A stretch of DNA of 64,000 nt, from the NCBI GenBank assembly GCA_038501625.1, contig JAZAYU010000081.1:806001-870000 (forward strand). Direction: 5' to 3'. Shown here piece after piece: positions 32,811 through 44,341 of this stretch. Below the pieces are notes generated by a model. That model ran no database searches. It had not been told where the DNA came from and saw only the letters and a program-made list of their open reading frames with translations. Made by a program: the position numbers and the translations under genes. The stretch's first letter is position 1. Each line of letters starts with the position of its first letter. This DNA comes from Corbicula japonica (Eukaryota > Mollusca > Bivalvia > Venerida > Cyrenidae).

Positions 32811-33541
32811 CCTCAGTAGTAAAGTTAATACAATATGCCCTTTAGCAAGTTGCCTTAGTTTATCAAGGATAGACGAGACCAGGCCATATGGAATGTAAAC
32901 ACAGTCCGCTTCCTCGTTCATAGAACGATCTGGGGCAACTTATCTCCAGGAACAGTCTAACAACTTTGACCGAGTCTTTACCTATCTCAAGGTCATCAAT
33001 CCAATCCCTTTACGAAAGTGGCCAAGTTTGTATATATTCTCACGCCTACAACCATAATGTCGGTCACCTTGAACAACAGTAATGTTAGTTCCACATGGAG
33101 CCCTCTATTAAAGATGTCTGTGATTCCTAGATAAGTTAACAGCGATTGAAGCTCAGTCTCAGAATTCTGGCTGTTGGCTGGTCAATTTTGAGACTGGTAA
33201 TAATTTGAACAAATCAGATTCTTGTGATTTTAGACTGGTCTCCAGTCTCTGATGTATTTTTAAAATGATTATTGAGCACATGCACACGTGGAGTCACGCT
33301 GGACCGATTCATTGCCTTCCCTGGTGACGATTTTACTGCTTTCAATCCTGTTCCGGTTTGGATTTATTATTTTATTTATATGTGGTTTTACACCATTTTT
33401 ACTGGTGGGGCAAAACTTAAAGTGCCTCGGGCATTCTTTTTGCGGATAGCCATATGTATAGAACAACTGGCCTTGCAGGCTTTCTAGGTTGATAGCATGA
33501 AAGATTGCGAGCAGAAGTGTTAAACCTTAACTCCATGAGAC
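32811..33541. other. Unassigned sequence with a decayed MITE
   Basis: About 33160-33250 holds a worn palindromic MITE relic (TTTTGAGACTGG, CAAATCAGATTCTTGTGA). On the minus strand at about 32868-32960 a short open stretch includes CPRSFYERGSGLC, too short to assign. Confidence 0.3.
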
Positions 33542-33697
33542 ATGGCTAATATCACATCAGAGACCTTGGCTGGCAAGTCTGTGCTAGGGAACTCGGCTCT
33601 GTCAAGCTTTATGCATATTAACGCCGTATTGGGAACTAACAATGTGAGGGCTCTCCTTAGTGTTATATGGACCCTTAGTACTGCTATCAGTAAATAA
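33542..33697 (+). CDS. Hypothetical 51-codon small ORF
   Basis: ATG with a good start context (GACATGG). It reads MANITSETLAGKSVLGNSAL then SSFMHINAVLGTNNVRALLS and a hydrophobic end VIWTLSTAISK, stop TAA. Composition is protein-like and less AT-rich than its surroundings. No family recognised and no flanking splice evidence. A chance ORF of this size is quite possible. Confidence 0.2.
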   Translation: MANITSETLAGKSVLGNSALSSFMHINAVLGTNNVRALLSVIWTLSTAISK

Positions 33698-33751
33698 TTG
33701 GTTACAGATCTTAATGATGATGACGTTTATCAGGGTTAATCGCACAAAAGT

Positions 33752-34060
33752 TTTTTTGATGGCTAGCTAAATCGGTAGTGCGTTTATCATTGTATGAATA
33801 GGCGATGTCGCCGTACTGTACGGATTTGATTCATTAACAATTCATAGTAGCGCTGTTTGTGCAGTATAGCGGCCTTAGAAAGTATCCCCGTACATAAAGT
33901 CAGGACTGTTACCAGTAAATAATGTCATGCAATAATGATCACCTTCATCAGCGTTAGACGGGGATGTCACGATTAGTTCAATCGGTATCGCGTTCGGTTT
34001 TGCATGGAGAGGCGCCGTTGCCGTGGTTACGGGTCCGATTTCCAGTATGGGCGATATCAT
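33752..34060 (+). repeat. Pair of diverged tRNA-like repeats
   Basis: Two related stretches (about 33765-33835 and 33970-34050) each have an A-box-like TAGCTAAATCGG or TAGTTCAATCGG and, about 50-60 bp later, a B-box-like GGATTTGATTC or GGGTCCGATTTCC, with GGCG.TG.CGCCGT.. between. They do not fold as functional tRNAs. Probably worn SINE heads. Confidence 0.3.
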
Positions 34061-34537
34061 TGTTAATCATGTGTACCAGGCTCTGTAAATTATAACAAGG
34101 ATCGTATAGTGGTTTTTTTGATATAAATAATATTTACGGACAAACTAGACCACTGGACTGACGGACACTATGTTTTACCTAAATGAACGGACGGACAAAC
34201 AGCATTTCATGGAGTGACAACAAATAGGAGAATAAGACAAAGAATAATTTCACAGTGCTACTCTTTTAATCAATGTTATACTGAAAATCAGTTATTTAAT
34301 ATTCACAGTACTAGTGTGTCACAATATAATACTTGAAATTAAATCAATTATCAAATTCGGACCCTAATAGATTTTGTAGCTAGAACATCGCGACAATGCG
34401 AAAAATAACCCAAAAATAAGGGAGAATAATTCCCACAGAAATAGGACCAACAATTAAAGTGAAGCACTAAGGCTTCGAAGACCACCGACCTGATGGACGG
34501 TGAAATCCTACTCAAGAAAAACAGGCTGTGCAACGGA

Positions 34538-34652
34538 TTTTATACCGTGCACAGTCATGTGACAATATAATCATGGTTACTTACAAAACAAGTTTAAACA
34601 ACCAATAAGAATAAACCAATCAAAAGTTGTTTAACAAAATCAAGTAACCAAT
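34538..34652 (-). promoter_or_regulatory. Promoter-like cluster: three CCAAT motifs and a TATA box (possible solo LTR)
   Basis: TATAAAA (minus strand, 34544-34538, context GCACGGTATAAAATCC) lies 58-108 bp downstream of three CCAAT motifs (plus-strand CCAAT at 34602, 34616 and 34648). Upstream, TGTAACAGG at about 34745 could be the start of an LTR (5' TG). No matching CA end, tract or second LTR was found. No gene follows within reach. Spacing fits a pol II core promoter; identity as a solo LTR is inference. Confidence 0.35.
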
Positions 34653-35493
34653 AGAATTTAATTTAACAGAAACACTTCGTATTGGAACTGAAAGTAGATG
34701 AAAAACAGGTAATATACAATAATACAATAAAGGTAGCCTGTTACACATGTTTAAATCCCGTTTTTCGGTACGGATCGTATTTCGATCAGATAGTTACCGA
34801 TAATGATAATGATAAATGAATTAAGTTATTAGGGAAACTTGTCAAATTAAACATCATACGATCAATTTGCTATAAAGTTCTCTTCATCATGCCACATTTT
34901 CTAAGTCATGCTCACATATATTAAAAAAACATTAATTTTCCTTAATTTGTTTTGAAGTAAATCGCGTGCACTGTAAGAAATTTGTTGAAGGTCGAGATTG
35001 AAGTACATTATCAATGGGTTGGTAATTCAAATTAGAAGTAAGTCGCGTGTACCCGAAGGCCGGGTCTAATCAACAGGAAAACAACAAATATGTATTGCTT
35101 GATAAAAATTCGAAAACTAAAATTTAATTGTTGTCATTGAGATAAGAGCAGCAAAGTGTGCGAGATAAGAAACTTAACGTGGATGGTCCGTACGTTTTGA
35201 TAGTGGATTGTAAGAGACCAACCTCCGATTGATCGATTGGTTTCCTGAACTTAGAAAGTACAATAGGAATTGATATCATCAATAACTTGACTTTAGATTG
35301 GTGTTCGAGTGCGTTCTAATTGATGTTTTAAACATGACGATATCTACAAAAAAAACAATCAAAATCATTGAGAAAAAATGCTAATTTCACAATAATGTAT
35401 AATGCATAAACGTTCTTTTATTTTTTTTCTCTTCATATGTTAGGGGGTTTATTTATAATAAATAAATGCATCCTCTAAAATAAAACTCAACAA

Positions 35494-35800
35494 GGGCCGA
35501 AGATAATAAAACTGTGACTAGAGACCAGTCTCAATTTGTCAAGTTCTCATTTCAACCATTCAGATGTTTAAGATTTGAGACAGGTCTCTTTTTCAGCCAA
35601 TCAGATGCTTGAGATTTGAGACTGGACTCCATTTCCAGTTTTAAAATCTTGTAACAAGGTTGGTAATGTTAGTTTCAGGCTACTCCGACTCCAAACGATC
35701 AATATTTCTTTAAGATTTGAGACAGGTCTCTTTTTCAGCCAATCAGATGCTTGAGATTTGAGACTGGACTCCATTTTCAGTTTTATAATATTGTAACAAG
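35494..35800. mobile_element. Palindromic CCAAT MITE, copy B, with internal duplication
   Basis: Starts GGGCCGAAGATAATAAAACT. The right arm TCAGCCAATCAGATGCTTGA plus the downstream flank AGGTTGGTAATGTTAGTTTC are both repeated (about 35570-35690 and 35715-35840), a tandem duplication reaching past the element. Confidence 0.7.
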
Positions 35801-36020
35801 GTTGGTAATGTTAGTTTCAGGCTACTCCGAATCCAAACGATCAATATTTCTATATATATTAGTGTGTGGATTTCGTCTGCCATTATTTTCGTGCACTAGG
35901 GAGAACCTGGTTGTCACCACTACATACGCACTTTTCTACATGTTACTGAACTTAATGTCCTTAATGTAGAACGTGAAAGCGTTTCCTATGATGTATGTTT
36001 ACCATCATACCAGTAACTAA

Positions 36021-36022
36021 AT

Positions 36023-36063
<41 letters not shown>

Positions 36064-36141
36064 TGATAATAATAATAATAATAATAAAAATAATAAAAAT
36101 AATAATAATAATAATAATAACAAAAATAATAAAAAAAAAAA

Positions 36142-36211
<70 letters not shown>

Positions 36212-36250
36212 ATTGTAGTAACATATTAATAATAAATAATAATAATAACA
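36021..36250. repeat. AAT trinucleotide microsatellite, interrupted
   Basis: About 230 bp of (AAT)n with GATGAT, AAAAAT and CAAAAAT interruptions. The poly-Tyr/Ile/Leu ORFs on the other strand are artefacts. Confidence 0.9.
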
Positions 36251-38800
36251 TTTGTTAGACTTGTAATGCGGACGAACCACCTGTGTACGAACAGCCTACA
36301 GCCTACAGTACGAAGTCGTTTTTCGCGATGCCGATTTACGTGCGACGTTGACGTAGCAGGACAAGGAGTTTCGTTTGAATTAGATGTAATTGATACACTC
36401 GTGAAACGTATTAAGTGCCAAAGATTTGTTTTCAAGTGCTTCCAGGTATCATTAGTTGTTAAGTGTTTTTAAATATATATGACGACAATACGAAGTCCAC
36501 TTTCAGTTAAAAGTACAAAATAATTATATGGTTCACGATGAACTTGTTCGTAAATGTACTTCTACTTACACTTTGCGCTAGTTCCAAGTGTGAACTTACT
36601 TAATTAACAGATCAAACAATCCAAAGAAATTTATACTTCTGAAAAGTCCAAAGTTTACATTTTGCTAAAATTAAATATGTTTTAGTTATAATCACCAAAT
36701 AATGCTTTCGAATGTGAATTTGATGGGTTTTAGCATTTTCAAATTTACTATTCCTTAACAAAGCGTTAAACTTAGCAGATTTTTCACAATTAACAACTTG
36801 GCTGCACACGAAACTTTTTGCGAAAGACAATTACGTCGGATATGCTTTTATTTTATATGCTTGCGTATCAGATCGGGTTTACCACCCTTTGGAAATGGTT
36901 ACCAATGAAATAATCATGTTCATCAAGTCTTCCGAGCGATCCTTCATTACAAACCTTATATTTTCTTAATAATTTTCAATTGCAAACGCACATTTGTTTG
37001 TTTCTTGTTGTTTTTTTTTCAGATTTATTTTTCACTGCCTGCTAAATATGGTGGTTATAAAGAGCAATATCTTTCTTTCTTCAAAACTACATTTTTAGCT
37101 TATCTGTCAACTATGGTAGACTCAAACTTGCAAGCACAAACCAAGATGCATTGTATACAAGTATCTACTCTCCTTCCACCCCGCGGTTGTCGTTCCTGTT
37201 TATAAACGGATAACCTTCTGTATCGGCATGCATAACACTGAAACGACCGGTGGGTGCTTTTTGAAAGAATTAATTGCAAACGATTTATTAAATTTGCCTA
37301 CGAACAATTCCTTGACGGCTTCCGTAAAACATTCTGTCGGTTCTTAGCGGTTTTTAAGTTTATTCGTTTCCATACGTACGCAAACATATGCGTCTCCATA
37401 CGTTGGCATTTCCTTAATCAACGTGATTTAACAGAATAAAGACTGTAACATTACATATCATACAGCTGGACAAACATGTTGTAATGTGATGTGTAGTTTT
37501 CCGGCTAATAATACATACTAATTTCACTGAACCAGCGTGTGTATCCTTAAAAACACAACAACCAAAATTTTGACTGCTTGGCTGCGAACTTCACGAGCAT
37601 GCCACAATTGGGTATTTTCAAGTATTTGTAAATCTCACATGGGCATGAGCAACATGGCAGATTTGAATAATTCTGTCTCGTTTCCAAAAATATTACGAAG
37701 GGTGATATATTAACATTACCAATGCCAGAAACTGAAGGATTGAATGCTTCTTGTTGGTTTTGCCGAATGATAGCGAACCTGATGAGGAATTGATTCTAAA
37801 CAACCTATGCGCCTACAAGCTCATTAAACTGCCTCTCCTAATGGCAAGGTTTTATGTTGCAATTACCTGCGGAACTATCTTAACAGAGTAGAAAGCTTAC
37901 CCGTTGTGTCTGAAATAATGCCATATATTTATGTATGAAACTTCACCGGAATTCAAGGGAATTAGGGTACATATAACCGAAAAGTCAGACAATGAGATTT
38001 TGCGATTTCTTAAAGGTCATAAATATAGGGTATGCCGCATCACAATCAAATACTAAATATTTTCTTTGTTTCATTTATATTTCCTGCAAAATTACTCCAC
38101 ACTCTAGTAATATTAGTGCTTGTTAAAGGTTGCATCATATGGTAATATAGAGGGTGATTCCCGATCCCAGGACTATAAGATGACCACTATTGTATTTTTA
38201 TTTTTCATTTAATTTTTAAGTTATTATTTCAAATACAAGTAATGATTTTCGATTTGTTAAAGTTTGGGGAAATATTTTAAAGGATATTTACACCATTGCA
38301 TCATTGCTTCTAAGATGTAAGTAAAGTGAAACTGAAAACAGTAAAACATATTTGAATATTTAAACTGTTTTTCTTAGAAACTTAAAATAGCTTATTAACA
38401 ACACAGTTACTAACAGTCACGAGGTGATTAATAGAAGCCAGGGGAAATACATATAACAGTCGTCACAGTGTCTTAAAATGGCGGCAATTAAAGTTCGGAA
38501 AAGGAAACGATTTAGATGAATCGTACACGCGTACTATCTTGGTTTAAGCTTTTGCTATACAATTGACAATCATTGATGAACAAGTGTCTCAAAGTAAACA
38601 TATCGAGAAACACTCGTGCTCCGTGACGTCATATCCAAAGTGTTCTCCTTCATTAATACTTCAACTTCACTATCACAAGATCACAATAGCTTGATAAACA
38701 CACTTTCTGATATGGAACTTGTTTGTGAATTTATTTCCTATCTATTAAAGTATTATATGTACAGATGGAGAGTACATGACCAGCTAGCGGAGAAAAGGGG
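36251..38800. other. Mostly unassigned; one CpG-dense stretch
   Basis: 36275-36385 has many CpG (GTCGTTTTTCGCGATGCCG, GTGCGACGTTGACGTAG) and an open plus frame ending at a possible donor TTCCAG|GTATCA near 36446; it could be a first exon but the family is unrecognised. Near 38476, AAAATGGCGGCAATTAAAGT matches a YY1-type motif around an ATG followed by only 13 codons. Otherwise AT-rich with no supported gene. Confidence 0.25.
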
Positions 38801-38804
38801 GATT

Positions 38805-39122
38805 GGGGTGGGGGCGGTGGGATTGCTACCAACCCGGCTGAAGGCCGCAGGCAAATGTCCTACACAGCAGAAGCCAGCTAGTTTTGGTGGTCGGAGTCAA
38901 AGGGGTTTAAGAAGGTGCTACCAATCCAGCTAAAGAACAGAAGCCAACTAGCTTTGGTTGGCGGAGATAAAGGGGTGTGGAGGTGCTACCAACTTGGCTG
39001 AAGGCCGTGGGCTAATGACCTACCCAGCAGAAGCCAGCTAGCTTTGGTGGTCGAAGGCAAAAGGGTGGGAAGGTGCTACCAGCCCGGCTAAAGACTGCGG
39101 GATGACGTTCTACCAGGAGCAA
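38805..39122. repeat. 90-bp minisatellite, about 3.5 units
   Basis: GGTGCTACCAACCCGGCTGA followed by AGCAGAAGCCAGCTAGCTTT and GGTGGTCGGAG..AAAGGGG recurs at about 38817, 38913, 38980 and 39069. The second unit has an internal deletion and the last is partial. Confidence 0.75.
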
Positions 39123-39403
39123 CAGATCTCCACTTTTCACTTAGTTTTCAATATAAATAACTTTATTTTTCTGTTTACTTCGTCCGCAGGCAATTTCGCG
39201 AACTAAAGACTTAATCAGAATAGATTGTTTTCCTATTCAGCAAACGATACTGTATTTACTGTTATTAATTATATTAAAATTTGCTGAGAATTTTATTTAA
39301 AAATCTTAAGAGGTCTTTTTGTTCCTGGACGATTTAGGAATCTTGGGGTACCCGGTGTGGAAAATAATAATATGTATAGGTAAACTCTATCAGATCAGTG
39401 CCC

Positions 39404-39507
39404 AAGGTTATAAAACTGAGCATGGAAACCAGTCTCAAATCTCAAGCATTCAGCCAATCAGATGCTTGAGATTTGAGACTGGTTTCCAATCTCAGCTTTA
39501 TAACCTT
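39404..39507. mobile_element. Palindromic CCAAT MITE, copy C
   Basis: A 104-bp copy with TIR AAGGTTATAAAACTGAG on the left and one mismatch on the right. The loop is deleted so the arms nearly touch. It abuts the candidate exon at 39548-39608, and its end sequence AAGGTTATA forms a potential splice donor for that exon. Confidence 0.85.
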
Positions 39508-39547
39508 CAGCCCTGATGCAATCAATGATGCCACAGGCCCACTTAAC

Positions 39548-39608
39548 AAGTCTTTCGAAACTGTATCATTAACAAACCAACAAGAATTACAATATTCTAG
39601 ACATACAC
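39548..39608 (-). CDS. Candidate coding exon, unknown Cys-rich protein
   Basis: A strong acceptor TTTTCCTTACAG ends at 39609. The frame reads VCLEYCNSCWFVNDTVSKD and remains open as LLSGPVASLIASGLK into the MITE. Two donors are possible: GACTT|GTTAAGT (end 39548, used here) or AAG|GTTATA inside the MITE (end 39505). With the first, the exon ends in the phase needed by 18944-19074, and its start phase matches the end of 61831-61932. Such agreement has about a one in nine chance of arising at random. Family unrecognised. Confidence 0.35.
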
Positions 39609-40712
39609 CTGTAAGGAAAATCAAACATTTTATTGTTTTGTTGTTGTTTAACAGTTTGAAAACAGCTTAATGCATTATATTTTATATTTAGGGTTTATTA
39701 TCAGTATCAGTACCAGTTTATTCCAGCATAAAACATAATACAATGTTTATAGCCATAGTACAATAAACAGAAAATCACTGATTGCCCGTTGATAGTTTGA
39801 ATTTTTAAATTTTTCATTTGAGTTATCTAATTAAACAAAATCTTCATAATATTAATAATTAAACTACGAATTATAACTGATGTAATTGTTTTAAGGAATA
39901 TGTTAAGATGTTGTAATTTGCTCAGATTTTTGCTCAGACGAAATACGCACTTTCGGCTTTTGTGAAAATTGGTTTTGGTTCCCATGGTTACTATGGGTAG
40001 TCATGCGCATGCTAGAGGGCTCGGACAACGGGAGGAAGCACTCAGCTCTGTACAAGAGTAGATGGCATCTTGGCAAGGCTGTCACTGACGCAACGATGTG
40101 TACTTCTCAAACATGGTTTGTCGGAAAACGTGTAGGAATCGAATCGTCTAAAACGACATGTCAAGTTGGGGTCAAGCCCAGGTACACGTTTCCTTTCCCA
40201 GAGGACGGTTGTATGTGTTGTCGAACTATGAAGAATAGTGTGTCATTACTGTCAATAATGTTGTCTGAGAGAAACGTAAGTTTCTGAGAGAAGCATAAAG
40301 CCCTGTACACGGTAATTTCCGTTTCGTAGTAGGTCAAAGCAAATAACTAGACTGCTACATTATCCAAATCGTTTTCGTGTCAAAAAGAGAGAAATATTTA
40401 CTTCGAAGTTTTTTGTTTCATTTGTTCACATCACAATCGGATCAGCAGCTGGGCTTTTACTAGCTGACGTCTTGCTCGACAATAAACGTTAGATAACGTG
40501 ATTTTCGATTGAGAGAAATTGCATTTTCTTTAGAGAAACTAACACCTGTATACCGTAATGTCCGAAATAAGTTTGTTCAGACCGCTCAATAGTCTCCATA
40601 ATCTGTAACATGACATATTTCAAAATGCTGGCAATAGATAAGGTGGGAATTTACACCGTTTTAAAGCAAAATGATAATACTATCTTTGCACAGCAATGTA
40701 ACGCCGCATAGG
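39609..40712. other. Unassigned sequence
   Basis: A plus-strand ORF of 94 codons (40003-40287) includes GSDNGRKHSALYKSRWHLGK and ends at a consensus donor AAC|GTAAGT at 40275. CATGCGCATGC at about 40003 resembles an NRF1 site. It could be a first exon, but no downstream exon in phase was found and no family is recognised. Confidence 0.2.
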
Positions 40713-40801
40713 AGCATCGCCGCATAAACAAACTTCTTTTTTCGTTTATGCGGTAATTTTCAACGCATTAACATGGCGAACGTCTTTATGCGGCGACGCT
40801 C
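40713..40801. repeat. GCCGCATAAA inverted-repeat cluster
   Basis: GAGCATCGCCGCATAAA (40713-40729) pairs with TTTATGCGGCGACGCTC (40785-40801), 16 of 17 positions. A nested perfect hairpin CCGCATAAAC / GTTTATGCGG (40720-40729, 40744-40753) shares the left arm, so two alternative folds exist. Possibly a tiny MITE. Confidence 0.5.
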
Positions 40802-42133
40802 AACGCATATAGCAGAAATTTCTTATAACTGTGTCTGTTTGCAACATAAATAGGATTAATTAAAACATTTATAATAAGGCATAAAAACGGAGTTCTAATA
40901 GTTGAAGAAAATATCTCTTCATCTGGGGGCGTCTTAACCCTTAGAAATCGGTCTGTTTCTGGCTTGTTTGTAGGTATAACTTGTCAGGAAAAGAAACGAA
41001 ATGAATTTCATGCCTATATCTTGTTTGATAGAGGCGGACTAGTGCCAGAACAGCGGATTAATATTTGTGGCACCGCGTTTAAAATAGGGTCGATTCGGGT
41101 TCAGTAATTTTCTGACAAGTAATCATAGAAATCATGTTTATTGTACATTGAAAATTGGGATTGAAAATTGAGCCCTACGGGAAATGGATTCACGTTGGTT
41201 CAACGTTGTTATTACCATTAAAAGTTGTGTCATACACTCCTGCAGGATTAAACATAAAGGATCCCTAGGATGAATGTCAGGGGCAGATTAAGCAGCCAAG
41301 CTAACCTGTATTAATTCTCCGAAGGAGAACAATTTCAGTGCAAATGGTGCAAACCGTGTGGTGAATACAAAAATGCTCTATGTGAAATTACATAAATATG
41401 CAGATAGAAGCCTTTCGCGTCCACCCCATGAAAAGTACACATTGATAACACATTTCACGGAAAAACTGATAAGCGTTCAGAAACAAAAAAAGCATACTGA
41501 TTACCGTTGAACGAGTCATATGATGTTGACTAATTTGTAATTTTAAAAGAAATATGTCATTTAATTCAAATATTGCGTAAAGCATACTATTTCAAACGTT
41601 CAGTATACATGTTTACTGAAATGAGATTTAAAGTACCGCTTTTATCAAATGATATTCATAACAGAGCTCCGTCCTGTTAAAGACGTAGTCCGGAATGTAT
41701 GATTGAGTTTTAATTGCAGACATATTATTATTGAAACTGAGCACAGAAATTAAGATTCTTAAAATCGGTCCACTGGTTGCTGAGATATTGTCAGTTAAAG
41801 ATTTATCCCACTGTTTTTTGCAGCTATTTTAGGTGACCAGTGACATCATCAATTAATTATCAATATTTCTTAAAATATTTTGTATAGGTAAATAATTTCT
41901 AATATAAAAATAACAGAAAATATTTAAAATATAACATTTATAATGAGCTTCCAGGACAAACCCATTCTGTTATCTGGGGATCTTGCGCCACTGAAGATTG
42001 AATGGAATTTATCTGAAAATACCGCATTAAAGGTCCCATGTTCATCGCCATATGCATACCATCGTTTGCGACGGATCAAAATTGTACTGTTTATTGGTGT
42101 AAATATTTAGATGCACTCATCCGGGTTATGTGG
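40802..42133. other. Unassigned sequence
   Basis: One plus frame stays open for about 85 codons to a TAA at 41107 (including FHAYILFDRGGLVPEQR) and has an acceptor-like TTTGTAG at 40973. ORFs of this length are expected by chance in this much DNA, so no gene is called. Confidence 0.2.
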
Positions 42134-42195
42134 CGTGGGCAGTAATATGCAAATTCCATTACTGCCCACGAACAGGCTCAATTAAACCGAGCCTG
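42134..42195. repeat. Two back-to-back perfect hairpins
   Basis: CGTGGGCAGTAAT / ATTACTGCCCACG (13-bp arms, 11-nt loop; 42134-42170) is followed three bases later by CAGGCTC / GAGCCTG (7-bp arms, 9-nt loop; 42173-42195). Confidence 0.7.
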
Positions 42196-42782
42196 CAATA
42201 TTTTTATATTTTTCGATGGCTTTCAAACTTACATTTTCATCGATTCCAATATCATCACATGACAAACTTAATATGATGTTCAGAGTTTCCTTATTTACTA
42301 GAGGTATTTACATTTGTGCACAAGAATTCATCCTGTCCCTGGACACCATTCAAAATGGCTGCCTCAAATAGCATTACATCAGACAGCCATAGTTTAGCTA
42401 TTTATGGTCAGATTTCCAAAATTCCTTTCACTGATGTGAATATAAATTGAAGAATTTTGCAATCACATATGCTTCAAATTTTACGGATTTCCCCTTCAAA
42501 TCAGCTGTGTGCTTACATGGTTTTAAGCGCTCCACATTGCTGTGAAAGAAATCGATTGTAATGAAATGAATGCAAAAGTTGTTATAACAGCAGGGTCGGG
42601 TACAAGATTTTCCTTAAAGAAAATCGTTTCGTTATGCGTAGTTTTAGCGTATTTCCACGATAATTTCTAATATAATAATTTCTGGCCAAAATCTCCATGA
42701 CAATCAAATACTGAAGCCCAAAAAGTCGGTTCGAGCAACCCTCCTGAACCCCCTTCTGGATCCGCTCCTTAACAGGGCACAC

Positions 42783-42850
42783 ATTATAAAACTGAGACTG
42801 TAGACCTGTATCAAATCTCAATCACGTGATTGGTTAGGTTGAGATGGGTC
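42783..42850. mobile_element. Partial palindromic MITE
   Basis: Left half of the CCAAT MITE family (ATTATAAAACTGAGACTGTA, TCAAATCTCAATCACGTGAT). The right half is missing or strongly diverged. Confidence 0.5.
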
Positions 42851-43167
42851 TTACTTGAAAAACAATGTTTACATTTTCGCACAGATGCTTAGTATGACAT
42901 TTTCACGCAGACATGAATTCTTGAGATCGGACCGTCAAAAGCTCAAGTTTGGAGAATGGTATCTTATCTCACTTTATGGTACTGCATACAGCCTGCATTT
43001 TAGAAGGACATATTAAGTGAATTGGTTTGACAACGAAACTACTGATGACTGATTTTATTTCCTAAGTAGCTTATTGTTGTGAATGTCTTTCGTTTCTAAG
43101 TGAATATTATTGTGACCTGTTTTTAAGAGCTTTTTCTAAAACAAGTGGAACATAGTTCCGTAGTGCA

Positions 43168-43308
43168 GGGCCCATGATAATAAAACTAAGTTTGGAGACC
43201 AGTCTCAAATCTCAAGCATCTGAAAGAAGCGATCTGTCGCCATTTCAGCCAATCAGATGCTTGATATTTGAGGCTGGTCTCCTGATTTAGTTTAATGATC
43301 TTGGGCCC
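43168..43308. mobile_element. Palindromic CCAAT MITE, copy D
   Basis: GGGCCCATGATAATAAAACT at the left and TTTAATGATCTTGGGCCC at the right, so this copy preserves outer GGGCCC ends. The right arm keeps TTTCAGCCAATCAGATGCTT and the left arm has lost its CCAAT. Confidence 0.75.
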
Positions 43309-43697
43309 AGCTTTGAACTGTGAGGTTTCACAATGACAAGAACCAACTTATTGATGATTGTTCTTGTTCACATGAAGTTTCGTGGTTTACGTTAACAACT
43401 CCTACACTATGCCAACTTTATTTATGATCTAACAGTATTTGATGTATGCAACAAAGTAATATATAAATCATGGCATGTTGTGACTGGATTTTGGCACCAA
43501 CTGCACAAAAACAAATATCACTTTTTCCATATTATTTATGTGATATCATTATATTTCGCACGGGTTTTATTTTTGCATATTTCGCGTCAGGTTAAAGCGC
43601 TTAATTTTCCACCAGCGAAATTTTAGCACGAAAAAGTTTATCTTTAAAAATATTGAAACTGCGCGAATTTATGTCTGCACAAAAAGTCATTTATAAC

Positions 43698-43780
43698 GCA
43701 TGCGCAAACATTCAATCAGCTTTTTCAAGGAAATACAAGTTCGCAGATAACTTTATCGGAGAGGAGAAAGTTTGGTAAGT
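43698..43780 (+). promoter_or_regulatory. Possible promoter and noncoding first exon
   Basis: GCATGCGC (43698-43705, in AACGCATGCGCAAAC) is close to the NRF1 palindrome. Seventy bases on, TTTG|GTAAGT (43775-43780) is a consensus donor. No TATA. No convincing coding exon follows, so this is only suggestive. Confidence 0.2.
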
Positions 43781-44341
43781 CTTCGAGGTCCACAGATCGC
43801 GAAACTCACAGTTTGACTGTAGCTTCGGTGTTAAGGTGCTATGGCAGTTGTCATTGCGCTGTTAATGTTAAAAATAATAATAAATGGAGTTCAAAAACGT
43901 TCCCCAATAAATGTTATAAATTTATTTTTATTTTACATACATTAATAAAGTTAGAACAGTACAGAAAAAGCTAGATCTTAAAATTCTCTACAAGTCTATT
44001 TGCAGCCAAACAAAAAAAAATGTAAGCAGCACAAAACAACAAATTTAATGTCAAAATGAGTTACAGTAATATGATTTTGACAATAATATTAATTTAAAAT
44101 GAACTTTCATGTCATTTAAATGAACTTTTGATAACAAAGTGAGAAATCAGCCATTTTTATATATATTTACGGTACTAGGAAGTAACAATGTCAAACACAC
44201 ATTTACAAATATTTCATAATGTTCACATTTATTTGACAAAAGGACCTTCAATGTTGTTGTCAATAGCATATTACTCATGTGTGCATTTAAACTGGCGTTC
44301 TGTGTTGCTCTTTAAATTGATTTTATCGCGTTAATCAGAGT

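Noticed and set aside
35961..36280. Poly-Tyr/Ile/Leu ORFs
   Set aside because: Translation of the AAT microsatellite.
37647..37707. ATG with MADLNNSVSFPKILRRVIY as a first coding exon
   Set aside because: A TAA follows at once and the only donor is weak; no downstream exon in phase.
38478..38519. Start of a protein-coding gene at a YY1-like ATGGCGGC motif
   Set aside because: Only 13 codons before a stop and no donor in the frame.
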